Source: Polaribacter sp. NJDZ03 (GTDB lineage Bacteria; Bacteroidota; Bacteroidia; Flavobacteriales; Flavobacteriaceae). From it: 64,000 nucleotides of DNA. Below are positions 25,966 to 34,526 of the stretch, in pieces. The position numbers and the translations under genes are program-made. The notes below the pieces were generated by a model. The model saw only the letters and a list, made by a program, of their open reading frames with translations. It was not told the DNA's origin and ran no database searches. The DNA is taken from contig NZ_CP079195.1 in assembly GCF_019263805.1 (NCBI RefSeq), positions 1,715,001 through 1,779,000 on the forward strand, in the 5' to 3' direction. Position 1 is the stretch's first letter; every line of letters begins with the position of its first letter.

Positions 25966-26166
25966 TAAATATTGATAAAAATAATGTTTATTCGAGCTAA
26001 TTTTAACGCACTATCTAATAATTATAAAAACCTACTAAATAGAAAGACAGAAAACATAGGCGCTGATCTCTATGTGTCTATATGACAAAACAACTACTCA
26101 TATCACGTTCTTGTTTCCGCTTATTTTTTTTCAAAATGAAGCACAACAAGTAACAAATGTAAGTAA

Positions 26167-27045
26167 TTATTGAGACAAAGTAAACTTATAAATAATAGTC
26201 CCCACTTGATTTGCTGGTGCATTATCATCAGGATTCCACTTAGTACTTAAGGCCGCTTCTTTTGCTGCTTTAAGTAAACAAGGTGCAGTATTAGTACTTC
26301 CTTTATACCCTGGTTTTGTAAAAATTACTTTTCCGTTTTTGTCTACTTGAATTTGCACCACAACAGTACCTTCTTCCTGACAATCGGGTTGCACTTTTGG
26401 TTTAGATAGTGCTCTTCTACCAGCTAAATTATAATCACCTCCATCACCACTTCCGGTATTTCCATAGTACTTAGAAGAAGCCGGATCACCAGTTTCTTTT
26501 CCTTTTACACCTGGTTTTGCATCATCTCCTTCTCCTTGTGGTTTTCCATCAGAAGAATTTCCGTTTAATAAATTATTCAACGCATCTTGAGTTGCTTTAG
26601 ATGGTTTCGGCTTTTCTTTCGGAATTTCTTTAACAACCTCCTTCTCCACGGGTTTTACAACCTCTTTCACTTTTTCTACAACCTTTTTAACAGGTTCTTT
26701 CACTACTTCTTTCACCTTTTCTACGACAGGAACCTCTTTTGAAGTCTCTTCCGTAATAATATCTTCTTTCACCACTTCTTGCGGAGTTTCTTTTACAACT
26801 TCTTCTACCACCTCTTTTTCTACAACTTCTTCCTCTACCACTTCTGGTGCAGAAATTTTCTTTGTATCTTCTACAGGTTCTCCACTCCCAACTTCTGAGG
26901 TTCCAAAGTTAATAGCCAATCCGTACTCTTCCGGAGGATCTAAATAATGCATTCCGTAATTTAGAATTCCGAAAATAACAAGCACCAGAATAACCGCTGT
27001 AATTACAGCAGATTTACGTTTATGTGTTGTATTTAGTATTTGCAT
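26167..27045 (-). CDS. tonB: TonB-family energy transducer
   Basis: A 292-residue protein that links the ExbB/ExbD proton channel to outer-membrane receptors. A single membrane anchor spans about residues 15-31. Residues 55-150 are a long Pro/Lys/Glu/Val-rich stalk with repeats of the type KEVVKEPVKKVVEKV. The C-terminal domain from about 215 (GTVVVQIQVDKNGKV, AAKEAALSTKWNP, GTIIYKFTLSQ) matches TonB_C. It follows exbD by 1 bp in the usual ExbB-ExbD-TonB order. Confidence 0.92.
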   Translation of the reverse strand: MQILNTTHKRKSAVITAVILVLVIFGILNYGMHYLDPPEEYGLAINFGTSEVGSGEPVEDTKKISAPEVVEEEVVEKEVVEEVVKETPQEVVKEDIITEETSKEVPVVEKVKEVVKEPVKKVVEKVKEVVKPVEKEVVKEIPKEKPKPSKATQDALNNLLNGNSSDGKPQGEGDDAKPGVKGKETGDPASSKYYGNTGSGDGGDYNLAGRRALSKPKVQPDCQEEGTVVVQIQVDKNGKVIFTKPGYKGSTNTAPCLLKAAKEAALSTKWNPDDNAPANQVGTIIYKFTLSQ

Positions 27046-27046
27046 T

Positions 27047-27439
27047 TTACTTGCCTTTTACAGCTAAAATCATTTTTAACTTGTTCTTATTTGCAATATC
27101 AATTACCTGCATTACATTTTTATAAGGTACATCTTTATCCCCTCTAATAATAATTGTCTTCTTTTTATCGGCTCCAACACTTTTTAGAATTTCACTTTCT
27201 AAACTTGCCGAACTCACTTTTGTTTTATCAATATAAAACAACGACTCATTAGTAATAGACACTGCAACAGATTTACTATTCTCTGTTTTCCCTCCTGCTT
27301 TTGGCAATAAAACATCAATAGCACTTACAGTAACCAATGTAGAGGTAAGCATAAAAAATATCAATAATAGAAAAACAATATCTGTCATTGATGACATATT
27401 GAATGTAGGATCTACTTTATTTCTTCCGCGTAAATTCAT
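27047..27439 (-). CDS. exbD: ExbD/TolR-family biopolymer transport protein
   Basis: A 130-residue protein with one N-terminal transmembrane helix near residues 17-36. The proton-pathway aspartate lies at its start (SMTDIVFLLLIFFMLTSTL), as in all ExbD/TolR proteins. The periplasmic part has IIIRGDKDVPYKNVMQVIDIA near residues 95-114. It lies between exbB (36-bp gap) and tonB (1-bp gap). Confidence 0.94.
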   Translation of the reverse strand: MNLRGRNKVDPTFNMSSMTDIVFLLLIFFMLTSTLVTVSAIDVLLPKAGGKTENSKSVAVSITNESLFYIDKTKVSSASLESEILKSVGADKKKTIIIRGDKDVPYKNVMQVIDIANKNKLKMILAVKGK

Positions 27440-27475
27440 AAAATATTATTTTTCAAACTTTGAATCTAAAACTAC

Positions 27476-28165
27476 TTATACTGGTTCGTTTAATAAATCT
27501 AAGAACTCAACAGATTTTGCTTCCATTTGATAAATTACTTTATCTGTTCTTACCACTAAATGATTATAGGTTATGTACGCTATAATACCCACAATTAACC
27601 CTCCAACTGTTGTTGTCATTGCTGTATACAAACCATCTGAAAGCAATTTAATATCTATTTGACCACCTGCATTTGCAATTTCATGAATGGCAACAATCAT
27701 ACCGATTACGGTTCCTAAAAAACCAATCATTGGTGCCGCTCCAGCAATTGTTGCTAAAACACTTACATTCTTTTCTAATTGATAAACTTCTAACTTCCCT
27801 GCTGTTTCAATTGCGGTATTAATATCATCTAAAGGTTTTCCTATTCTAGAAATTCCTTTTCCAATTAATCTTGCTGTTGGTGTGTTTTTACTTTTACAAA
27901 GCGCATCTGCAGATTCTAATTTTCCATTAGAAACAAAATCTTTAATTTGATTCATAAAATTCTCATCCATTTTTGACGCTGCTTTTATAGCAAAGAATCT
28001 TTCAAAATAAATATATATCGCTACAGCCAACAACACAAAAAGTAGTGCTAAAATTATTTGACCTCCTAAACCACCATCCATAATTAATTTATAGATAGAA
28101 AGTGTTTTTTCTTCCGAAACAACCTCTTCTAAAACCTCTTTATTCTCTTGAAAAAACAACAACAT
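27476..28165 (-). CDS. exbB: ExbB/TolQ-family proton channel (MotA/TolQ/ExbB)
   Basis: A 229-residue inner-membrane protein. Helices lie near residues 34-53, 135-158 and 175-197. The second includes the conserved LATIAGAAPMIGFLGTVIGMI block and the third TAMTTTVGGLIVGIIAYI, which carry the polar channel-lining residues of the family. It is the first gene of the exbB-exbD-tonB operon that energises TonB-dependent uptake. Its C-terminus is short, as usual for this group. Confidence 0.93.
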   Translation of the reverse strand: MLLFFQENKEVLEEVVSEEKTLSIYKLIMDGGLGGQIILALLFVLLAVAIYIYFERFFAIKAASKMDENFMNQIKDFVSNGKLESADALCKSKNTPTARLIGKGISRIGKPLDDINTAIETAGKLEVYQLEKNVSVLATIAGAAPMIGFLGTVIGMIVAIHEIANAGGQIDIKLLSDGLYTAMTTTVGGLIVGIIAYITYNHLVVRTDKVIYQMEAKSVEFLDLLNEPV

Positions 28166-28252
28166 TTAATTCTATTTTTAAGTTCTATTTAAGTAACGAC
28201 CTTTCTATTTTTAAATTGTTTCAACTTAAAATAATCGTCTTTATTTTACATC

Positions 28253-28288
28253 AAAAAAAATGCCATATTACAAAATGACATTTTTATA
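28253..28288 (-). terminator. Candidate terminator of the Glu/Leu/Phe/Val dehydrogenase gene
   Basis: AAAATGCCAT and ATGACATTTT form a stem with one mismatch and an 8-nt loop, followed on the minus strand by a long T-run. It lies 140 bp after the dehydrogenase stop and upstream of exbB. Confidence 0.6.
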
Positions 28289-28429
28289 TTTATTTTTTTT
28301 ATCCCTTTGTACCTCCTAAAATTAATAGCGATACTATTCGTTACAATGCATTTTGATAGAAACATAGAATTAACAACGTCTTATTAAAACACACAACCCA
28401 ATTTTAGAATACAAATTTAACTAATAACT

Positions 28430-29662
28430 TTAAATTAATTGCTTTAAAGCAATTTCAAATGCCGTTGAACAAATTTTTGTTTTAGACGCACTTCTTTTAA
28501 AAGTTCTTTGCAATGCTTTCTTTATAATATTTGAGGTATCATTAAAAATCGCTTTATCCTGCATAGGCAAAGCTACTTTTGATTCCATTAAATAGGCAAA
28601 AACTCTTGCAATACCACAGTTTGAAATAAAATCTGGTAATAAACTTAAATGTTCATCTGTATATTCCATAATTGGACCAAAGAAAATTTCCTTGTCTGCA
28701 AACGGAACATTCGCTCCCGGAGAAATCACCTCTAAACCAGTATCTATCATTCGTTGAACCTGATCTTGAGAAACCAATCTAGAAGCAGCAGCCGGCACAA
28801 ATATTTCTGCAGGCAGGCTCCATATTTTTTCATTAATTTCTTCAAAAGGAATCATATCATCAGACACTAATTGATTTCCATCTTTCGCCAAAAACAATGC
28901 GGTCATTTCTTGCATCGTAAACCCATCTTCATCTATAACTCCTCCATCTCTATCTATAATCCCCACAACCTTAGCACCCAACTGGGTTAAATAATAAGCT
29001 GCCGCAGCCCCCACATTTCCAAACCCTTGAATAATTGCTCTTTTTCCTTTTATTTCTCCTCCGTAAATTGCATAATAATGCTTCACTGCTTCTGCCACTC
29101 CATAACCAGTTAACATATCTGCCACCGTATATTTTCTAGACAAATCTGGCGAAAAAGTTTTATCTTCAATCACCTTAATTACGCCCATACGTAATTGACC
29201 AATTCTATTTATTTTATCTGCTTCTGTCGGTTTAAAATGTCCGTTAAAAATTCCTTCTTGCGGATGCCAAACTCCACAACTTTCTGTGATTGGAATTACA
29301 TCTTTATCTGCATCTACATTTAAATCTCCTCCTGTTCCGTAATAATGTTTTAACAACGGCGTAACAGCTTTATACCAACGCTCTAAAACACCTCTTTTTC
29401 TTGGGTCACTCGGATCAAAATTAATACCAGATTTTGCACCTCCAATTGCAGGACCAGAAACTGTAAATTTCACCTCCATTGTTTTTGCCAGAGACAAAAC
29501 CTCATTCATATTCAACCCTTTTCTCATTCTTGTACCACCACCAGCGGCACCACCTCTTAAAGAGTTGATCACTACCCAACCTTCTGCTTCCGTTTCTGGA
29601 TCTTTCCAATTAAAAACGATTTCTGGTTGCTTATTCTCGTATATTTTTAATAATTCTTTCAT
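28430..29662 (-). CDS. Glu/Leu/Phe/Val dehydrogenase family protein
   Basis: A 410-residue NAD(P)-dependent amino-acid dehydrogenase. The substrate part has GGGTRMRKGLNMNEVLSLAKTM near residues 38-59 and the catalytic region GPAIGGAKSGINFDP near 70-84 with its conserved lysine, then GTGGDLNVDADKDVIP near 109. The cofactor part has the GFGNVG Rossmann loop near 208. Members of this family reversibly deaminate glutamate, leucine or related amino acids. Two N-assimilation systems nearby (Amt/P-II and GOGAT) are compatible with glutamate, but specificity cannot be decided. Confidence 0.9.
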   Translation of the reverse strand: MKELLKIYENKQPEIVFNWKDPETEAEGWVVINSLRGGAAGGGTRMRKGLNMNEVLSLAKTMEVKFTVSGPAIGGAKSGINFDPSDPRKRGVLERWYKAVTPLLKHYYGTGGDLNVDADKDVIPITESCGVWHPQEGIFNGHFKPTEADKINRIGQLRMGVIKVIEDKTFSPDLSRKYTVADMLTGYGVAEAVKHYYAIYGGEIKGKRAIIQGFGNVGAAAAYYLTQLGAKVVGIIDRDGGVIDEDGFTMQEMTALFLAKDGNQLVSDDMIPFEEINEKIWSLPAEIFVPAAASRLVSQDQVQRMIDTGLEVISPGANVPFADKEIFFGPIMEYTDEHLSLLPDFISNCGIARVFAYLMESKVALPMQDKAIFNDTSNIIKKALQRTFKRSASKTKICSTAFEIALKQLI

Positions 29663-29727
29663 AATAAAATTTTAAATAAATTCACTTTTCTTTTTGTTTT
29701 TTAAAACAATTTTATTTTTGGTTAAAA

Positions 29728-29741
29728 TCCCCTTCAGGGGA
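29728..29741 (-). terminator. Short hairpin after anmK
   Basis: TCCCCT-TC-AGGGGA is a compact GC-rich hairpin, rare in this AT-rich DNA, followed on the minus strand by ATTTT. It lies in the 234-bp gap between anmK and the dehydrogenase gene and could end the anmK transcript. The rest of the gap shows nothing else. Confidence 0.5.
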
Positions 29742-29896
29742 AAAGTTAAAGTTGATTCATTTTTAAAATTTTATATTTTTCTTATTAAGCTGATTCCTTA
29801 CAAACTTACAGTAAAAAAACGATTGTTCAAATTTTTTATTTTAAAAGAATTCCCTCCTAAAAACCTATGAAACAAACTTTTTATAAACACCAATTC

Positions 29897-30961
29897 TTAT
29901 AACTTTGGGTAAAAAACCTCTCCAGAAGAATGATTTTCACTTGCACCTGTTACAGAACTCAAACAATTTACCTTGCCCTGACTTTTTAACAAACCTAAAA
30001 AAGCAAAAATAAGTGCTTCTTTAAAATTTATTAATTGATGACCAGGAACAATAAGTTCTACTTCTTTTTCTGCTCTTACTTTATTTATTAAATACTCATT
30101 AAAAGCACCTCCACCCGTAACCAAAACTCTTGCATTTTTAGGCAAAACTGCCGCAATTGCCCAAGCAACATGATCTGTAAATGTTCTTAATAAATCTTCT
30201 GGTTTTCTTTTTATGGATTCTAATCTTGGAAAAATTTCTTTTTGCACCCACTCCAAACCTAAAGATTTTGGTGGTTTTTGCTGATAATAATCCAACAATC
30301 TTAAATCTGACTCTAACTGCATTAAATAAGTTCCGTTTGCTGCAATTTGTCCTTTATCATCATACTCAAAACCTAATTCCTTTGCATATTTATTCAGCAC
30401 AATATTTACCGGACAAACATCATACGCAATTCTTTTACCATCCTCATGAAATGAGATATTAGAAAAACCACCAAGATTTAAGCAATAATCGTAATCAGAA
30501 AAAAGTAATTCATCTCCAATTGGCACCAAAGGCGCTCCTTGTCCTCCTAAATTAACGTCTTGTGTTCTAAAATCGCAAATAACTTTTTGATGAGTAACAT
30601 CTGCAATTGTTTGCCCATCTCCCACCTGAAGTGTAACTCCATTTTCTGGCTGATGCAAAACTGTATGCCCATGAGACGCAATAAAATCGATTTTTTCAAT
30701 CTGAAACTCATCAACAAAAACAGCAATCTCCTCACCTAAAAGTTTTCCATAATTTACATCCAGAATACTTAAATCATCCGAAGAAAAATGAATTGCATCC
30801 TGTAAAGTAGCTTTCCATTTCTCTGAATACGAAACCGTTTTTGAGTATAAAATACTAAAATCTTGATACTTATTTTTATCAAACCGAACATACACCAAAT
30901 CAATACCATCTAGAGACGTTCCAGACATTACCCCTATTATAAAAACCTCATCAATATTCAT
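29897..30961 (-). CDS. anmK: Anhydro-N-acetylmuramic acid kinase
   Basis: A 354-residue ASKHA-fold kinase that converts 1,6-anhydro-MurNAc to MurNAc-6-phosphate during peptidoglycan recycling. It begins with the ATP-binding IGVMSGTSLDGIDLVYVRF (residues 9-27), has SHGHTVLHQPE near 95, QVGDGQTIADVT near 112, NLGGFSNIS near 165 and VTGGGAFNEYLI near 281. The set is diagnostic. It is divergent from the acyl-CoA dehydrogenase gene. A dipeptide epimerase at 62030-63040 is a second muropeptide-recycling candidate in this window. Confidence 0.95.
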   Translation of the reverse strand: MNIDEVFIIGVMSGTSLDGIDLVYVRFDKNKYQDFSILYSKTVSYSEKWKATLQDAIHFSSDDLSILDVNYGKLLGEEIAVFVDEFQIEKIDFIASHGHTVLHQPENGVTLQVGDGQTIADVTHQKVICDFRTQDVNLGGQGAPLVPIGDELLFSDYDYCLNLGGFSNISFHEDGKRIAYDVCPVNIVLNKYAKELGFEYDDKGQIAANGTYLMQLESDLRLLDYYQQKPPKSLGLEWVQKEIFPRLESIKRKPEDLLRTFTDHVAWAIAAVLPKNARVLVTGGGAFNEYLINKVRAEKEVELIVPGHQLINFKEALIFAFLGLLKSQGKVNCLSSVTGASENHSSGEVFYPKL

Positions 30962-30985
30962 ATCTGTAAAAATAACAAATCCTTA

Positions 30986-31016
30986 TTGATAATATGTTAC
31001 GAAATCGATATCTTTG
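30986..31016 (+). promoter_or_regulatory. Promoter of the acyl-CoA dehydrogenase gene
   Basis: TTG at 30986-30988, a 20-bp spacer and TATCTTTG at 31009-31016 match the Bacteroidota consensus. The -7 box is 37 bp before the start codon, in the 92-bp divergent gap to anmK. Confidence 0.65.
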
Positions 31017-31053
31017 GAATCAAATATTACGAATATAACAAATACACATACAG

Positions 31054-32196
31054 ATGGATTTTAGTTTAACAGAAGAACACATCATGATTCGAGATGCCGC
31101 AAGAGACTTTGCGCAAACAGAATTATTACCAGGCGTAATAGAAAGAGACAACAAACAAGAATTTCCAAATGAACTAGTCAAAAAAATGGGAAATCTTGGT
31201 TTTCTTGGTATTATGGTAGATCCAAAATATGGAGGAAGCGGAATGGATGCTATTTCTTACGTATTAATTATGGAAGAACTTTCTAAAATCGATGCATCCG
31301 CTTCTGTTATCGTTTCCGTAAACAACTCTTTAGTTTGTTACGGACTAGAAGCATATGCCAATGAAGAACAAAAGCAAAAATATTTAACAAAATTAGCAAC
31401 AGGAGAATTTGTTGGCGCATTCTGTTTAAGCGAACCAGAAGCAGGCTCAGATGCAACCTCACAAGCAACAACTGCAATAGACAAAGGAGACCACTATATC
31501 ATTAACGGAACCAAAAACTGGATTACAAGTGGCGGACGTGCAGATGTGTATTTAGTAATTGCACAAACAGACAGAGAAAAAGGGCACCGAGGCATCAATG
31601 CATTTATTGTAGAAAAAGGAACAGAAGGGTTTCACGTAGGTCCAAAAGAAGACAAATTAGGAATTCGTGGTTCAGACACACACACTTTACAATTTAACGA
31701 TGTAAAAGTACCAAAAGAAAACAGAATTGGCGAAGACGGTTTTGGATTTAAGTTTGCCATGAAAACACTTTCTGGCGGAAGAATTGGTATTGCAGCTCAA
31801 GCTTTAGGTATTGCAGCTGGCGCATACGAATTAGCTTTAAAATACTCTAAACAACGTAAAGCCTTCGGTACAGAAATTTGCAATCACCAAGCAATTGCCT
31901 TTAAATTAGCAGACATGCACACAGAAATAGAAGCAGCAAGAATGCTGGTTATGAAAGCTGCCTGGGATAAAGACCAAGGTAATAATTACGACATGTCTAG
32001 CGCAATGGCAAAACTCTACGCAAGTAAAGTAGCTATGGAACACACCGTAGAAGCGGTTCAAATTCACGGAGGAAACGGTTTTGTAAAAGACTACCACGTA
32101 GAACGCTTAATGAGAGATGCAAAAATTACACAGATCTATGAAGGCACTTCCGAGATTCAGAAAATTGTAATCTCTCGTGGAATTATCAAAGGTTAA
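31054..32196 (+). CDS. Short-chain-type acyl-CoA dehydrogenase
   Basis: A 380-residue FAD enzyme introducing the alpha-beta double bond in acyl-CoA. It has the N-terminal SLTEEHIMIRDAARDFA, the FAD-binding GAFCLSEPEAGSDA near residue 126 and TKNWITSGG near 159, and the catalytic glutamate in QIYEGTSEIQ near 364. The GNGFVKDYHVERLMRDAK segment near 343 is typical of butyryl/isovaleryl-type members. Length is normal. It stands alone, with its own promoter and two terminators after it. Chain-length preference is not visible. Confidence 0.93.
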   Translation: MDFSLTEEHIMIRDAARDFAQTELLPGVIERDNKQEFPNELVKKMGNLGFLGIMVDPKYGGSGMDAISYVLIMEELSKIDASASVIVSVNNSLVCYGLEAYANEEQKQKYLTKLATGEFVGAFCLSEPEAGSDATSQATTAIDKGDHYIINGTKNWITSGGRADVYLVIAQTDREKGHRGINAFIVEKGTEGFHVGPKEDKLGIRGSDTHTLQFNDVKVPKENRIGEDGFGFKFAMKTLSGGRIGIAAQALGIAAGAYELALKYSKQRKAFGTEICNHQAIAFKLADMHTEIEAARMLVMKAAWDKDQGNNYDMSSAMAKLYASKVAMEHTVEAVQIHGGNGFVKDYHVERLMRDAKITQIYEGTSEIQKIVISRGIIKG

Positions 32197-32221
32197 ATCA
32201 CTCCTTATACATATAAGGTAC

Positions 32222-32253
32222 AAAAATCCATCTTTTTAAAAGGTGGATTTTTC
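32222..32253 (+). terminator. Terminator of the acyl-CoA dehydrogenase gene
   Basis: AAAAATCCATCTTTTT and AAAAGGTGGATTTTT form an imperfect stem ending in a T-run, 26 bp after the stop codon. Confidence 0.75.
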
Positions 32254-32311
32254 TTTTACATCCAACCTTTCAAATCAAACTCGTTTATCTAAACTATTCT
32301 ATATTAATTCC

Positions 32312-32350
32312 AGATCTCACAGGTTTTTAAAACCTGTGAGGTCTTTTTTT
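32312..32350. terminator. Strong bidirectional hairpin between convergent genes
   Basis: AGATCTCACAGGTTTT pairs with AAAACCTGTGAGGTCT (one mismatch) and is followed by a T-run. It lies between the convergent acyl-CoA dehydrogenase and truA genes. The CTCACAGGTTTTAAAACCTGTGAG core resembles a hairpin repeated widely in Flavobacteriaceae intergenic regions, so it may be a dispersed element serving as terminator. Confidence 0.75.
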
Positions 32351-32421
32351 AGTTAACCAATCTTGTCATTCTAATTTCACCTTGAACCCCTTACGCAAGT
32401 TACAATACAAAATTATCACCA

Positions 32422-33204
32422 CTACACCTCCAACTCAATATCATACAATTGCAAACCAGAGGAGGGCGCATTATTTCTCATATACTTTTTATCATTATCC
32501 TCTTTCAAAGAAGCTTCAATAAACTGCAAATCCAAATTTCCTTTTCCAACTTCAAACAACGTCGCCATCATCAATCGAATCTGATAACGCAAAAATCCCT
32601 TTCCTCTTACCTTAAATATATAAGACTTCTCTGGAAAAAAATTAGCCGTTAAAACATCGTTCTCTATAATTTCACAAGAGTCAATTATTCTTTTAAATAT
32701 CGTTTTTTCTGAAGGCCTTGTACAGTATTTATGAAAATAATGCTCACCAGCAAACAACTTCGCCGCTTCTTGCATCGTTTCTAAATCTAGATTTTCATCA
32801 ACATTTACAATAAAAGGCGCAGAAAAAGGATGGTTTTTCTCACCAAAAGAGAAGTAATAATGATACTCTTTAATCTTCGGAGCGTTAATTACATTAAAAC
32901 CTCTATCTACCTTTTGTATAGAAATCGCCTTAAAATCTGGTGAAAAATTAGCATTTAAAGATTCTATAAAAGTATCCTCCTCCACTATTTTATCTGTAAA
33001 CATCTGAATATAGTATGTATTTGCAGAAACTTTAGCATCCGTCCGCCCCACTCCAATCGTCTTATAATGAATGTCTTCAAAAACAAAAGACAAGGTTTTA
33101 TCTACCATATCGTGCAAAGTTTTAGCATTTGTTTGTTTTTGCCATCCAGAAAACCGGAAACCAAGAAATTGTAACCTCACTATATAAGAAAATGAATATT
33201 TCAT
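32422..33204 (-). CDS. truA: tRNA pseudouridine synthase A
   Basis: A 260-residue enzyme making pseudouridine at tRNA positions 38-40. It has QFLGFRFSGWQKQ near residues 12-24 and the catalytic aspartate in IGVGRTDAKVSANTYYIQ near 50-67, the family GRTD motif. IDSCEI near 168 and GKGFLRYQIRLMMATLFEVGKG near 199 complete the TruA pattern. Length is normal for this phylum. It is convergent with the acyl-CoA dehydrogenase gene and divergent from the porin. Confidence 0.93.
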   Translation of the reverse strand: MKYSFSYIVRLQFLGFRFSGWQKQTNAKTLHDMVDKTLSFVFEDIHYKTIGVGRTDAKVSANTYYIQMFTDKIVEEDTFIESLNANFSPDFKAISIQKVDRGFNVINAPKIKEYHYYFSFGEKNHPFSAPFIVNVDENLDLETMQEAAKLFAGEHYFHKYCTRPSEKTIFKRIIDSCEIIENDVLTANFFPEKSYIFKVRGKGFLRYQIRLMMATLFEVGKGNLDLQFIEASLKEDNDKKYMRNNAPSSGLQLYDIELEV

Positions 33205-33357
33205 AGGTGCGAATATACAATAATTGCATTTTTTTTTACAAAAGGCACATTTTTATGGATATCCTAAAATTATGATATACATTTTTACATACCCAATATT
33301 TCAAACCCCTCAAAAACCACAAAATGAAGTTATCTCAGTTTAACCCCTATTTTTTTG

Positions 33358-33381
33358 AGGGTGTAACATCTAAAACACCCT
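33358..33381. promoter_or_regulatory. Candidate operator upstream of the nitrogen operon
   Basis: AGGGTGT (33358-33364) and its exact reverse complement ACACCCT (33375-33381) are 10 bp apart, about two helical turns centre to centre less a few bases. The site ends 19 bp before the -33 TTG of the porin promoter. This placement fits an activator or repressor dimer. The protein is unknown. Confidence 0.5.
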
Positions 33382-33400
33382 ATTTTAAAAAACCACCCCC

Positions 33401-33430
33401 TTGTCAGTTTAAATTTAATATTTACTTTTG
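33401..33430 (+). promoter_or_regulatory. Promoter of the porin-amt operon
   Basis: TTG at 33401-33403, exactly 19 bp, then TACTTTTG at 33423-33430 match the Bacteroidota consensus. The -7 box lies 49 bp before the porin start codon. Confidence 0.75.
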
Positions 33431-33479
33431 ACCCAGTTCAATTAATATAGAAATCATTTAACACTAAAAGAACAACATT

Positions 33480-34475
33480 ATGAAAAAAGTAATTTTCACA
33501 TTATTATTAGCAACCAGCCTAATAGCTACAGCTCAAGAAAACGAAGACAAAGGAACTTTTACATTAAGCGGTACAGTAGATGTATACGGCACAACTAATT
33601 TTACAAGAGACTCTGGAACTCCAGGAATATTAATTGCAGCTCCAGAAAATGCAAATGCATTTGGTTTAGGATTTGCAAACACCGTATTTGCTTACGAAAA
33701 AGGTAAAGCTGGTGTTGTTGCAGATATTGCTTTTGGACCAAGAGCAGATGATGCAAACATGGCAGGAGCAATTAATCAATTATACGCTTACTACAACGTA
33801 TCTGATAAATTAACAATTACAGCAGGTCAATTCAATACTTTTTTAGGATATGAAGTTATCAATCCTTCAGCAAACTTTAACTACACAGTATCTTACCTAT
33901 TTAACGCAGGTCCTTTTTCTCATACAGGAGTAAAAGCAGACTACGCAGTTTCTGAAGACTTATCTTTTATGTTAGCTGTAACAAACGCACATGGAATTTC
34001 TAGCGCAGACGGAAATCTTACTGATGACACTCAGTTAGGTGCTCAAGTAGGATATAAAGGTCAATATTTAAACTTTATTACAGGTGCTGTAAGTGCTGGC
34101 GGAGCAACAGACTGGATATTTTTAGACTACACAGGTGGTTTCGATTTAACAGACACTTTTTATGTAGGTATAAACGCTGCTTACGCAGACTCTAGTGACG
34201 CTAACGAAGGATACCAAGGTGTAGCACTATACTTACAAAATGCTTTTTCTGACAAATTCTCTTTAGGATTAAGACCAGAACTTTTTACAACTAGCGCAGG
34301 AAGCGTAGATAGCAATGTAACTGCTTTCACTTTAACCTCTAACATCAACTTAACAAGCAACTTAAAATTTATAACTGATTTAAGGTTTGATAATTCTGAC
34401 GATTATATTATCGAAGCTTTTCCAACAAAGAAAAACACTTCTACCTTAACAATGGCAGCAGTTTATTCTTTCTAA
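33480..34475 (+). CDS. Outer-membrane beta-barrel porin-like protein
   Basis: A 331-residue exported protein. A signal peptide (MKKVIFTLLLATSLIATA) is cut after ATA near residue 19. The mature part consists of alternating strands such as GTFTLSGTVDVYGTTNF and ends in a strand closing with aromatic YSF, the usual C-terminus of outer-membrane barrels. It resembles the OmpL/porin-2 type. The position right before two ammonium transporter genes suggests a channel for small nitrogen compounds, but selectivity is inference. It lies 51 bp from amt with no terminator between. Confidence 0.75.
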   Translation: MKKVIFTLLLATSLIATAQENEDKGTFTLSGTVDVYGTTNFTRDSGTPGILIAAPENANAFGLGFANTVFAYEKGKAGVVADIAFGPRADDANMAGAINQLYAYYNVSDKLTITAGQFNTFLGYEVINPSANFNYTVSYLFNAGPFSHTGVKADYAVSEDLSFMLAVTNAHGISSADGNLTDDTQLGAQVGYKGQYLNFITGAVSAGGATDWIFLDYTGGFDLTDTFYVGINAAYADSSDANEGYQGVALYLQNAFSDKFSLGLRPELFTTSAGSVDSNVTAFTLTSNINLTSNLKFITDLRFDNSDDYIIEAFPTKKNTSTLTMAAVYSF

Positions 34476-34526
34476 GAAAAGACAAAGATCAATATAACAA
34501 TTCATTCACTAAAACTTTAAACATAT

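Noticed and set aside
25966..26166. Hidden small gene or RNA between folC and tonB
   Set aside because: No frame with protein-like content, no hairpin with T-run and no promoter pair could be seen.
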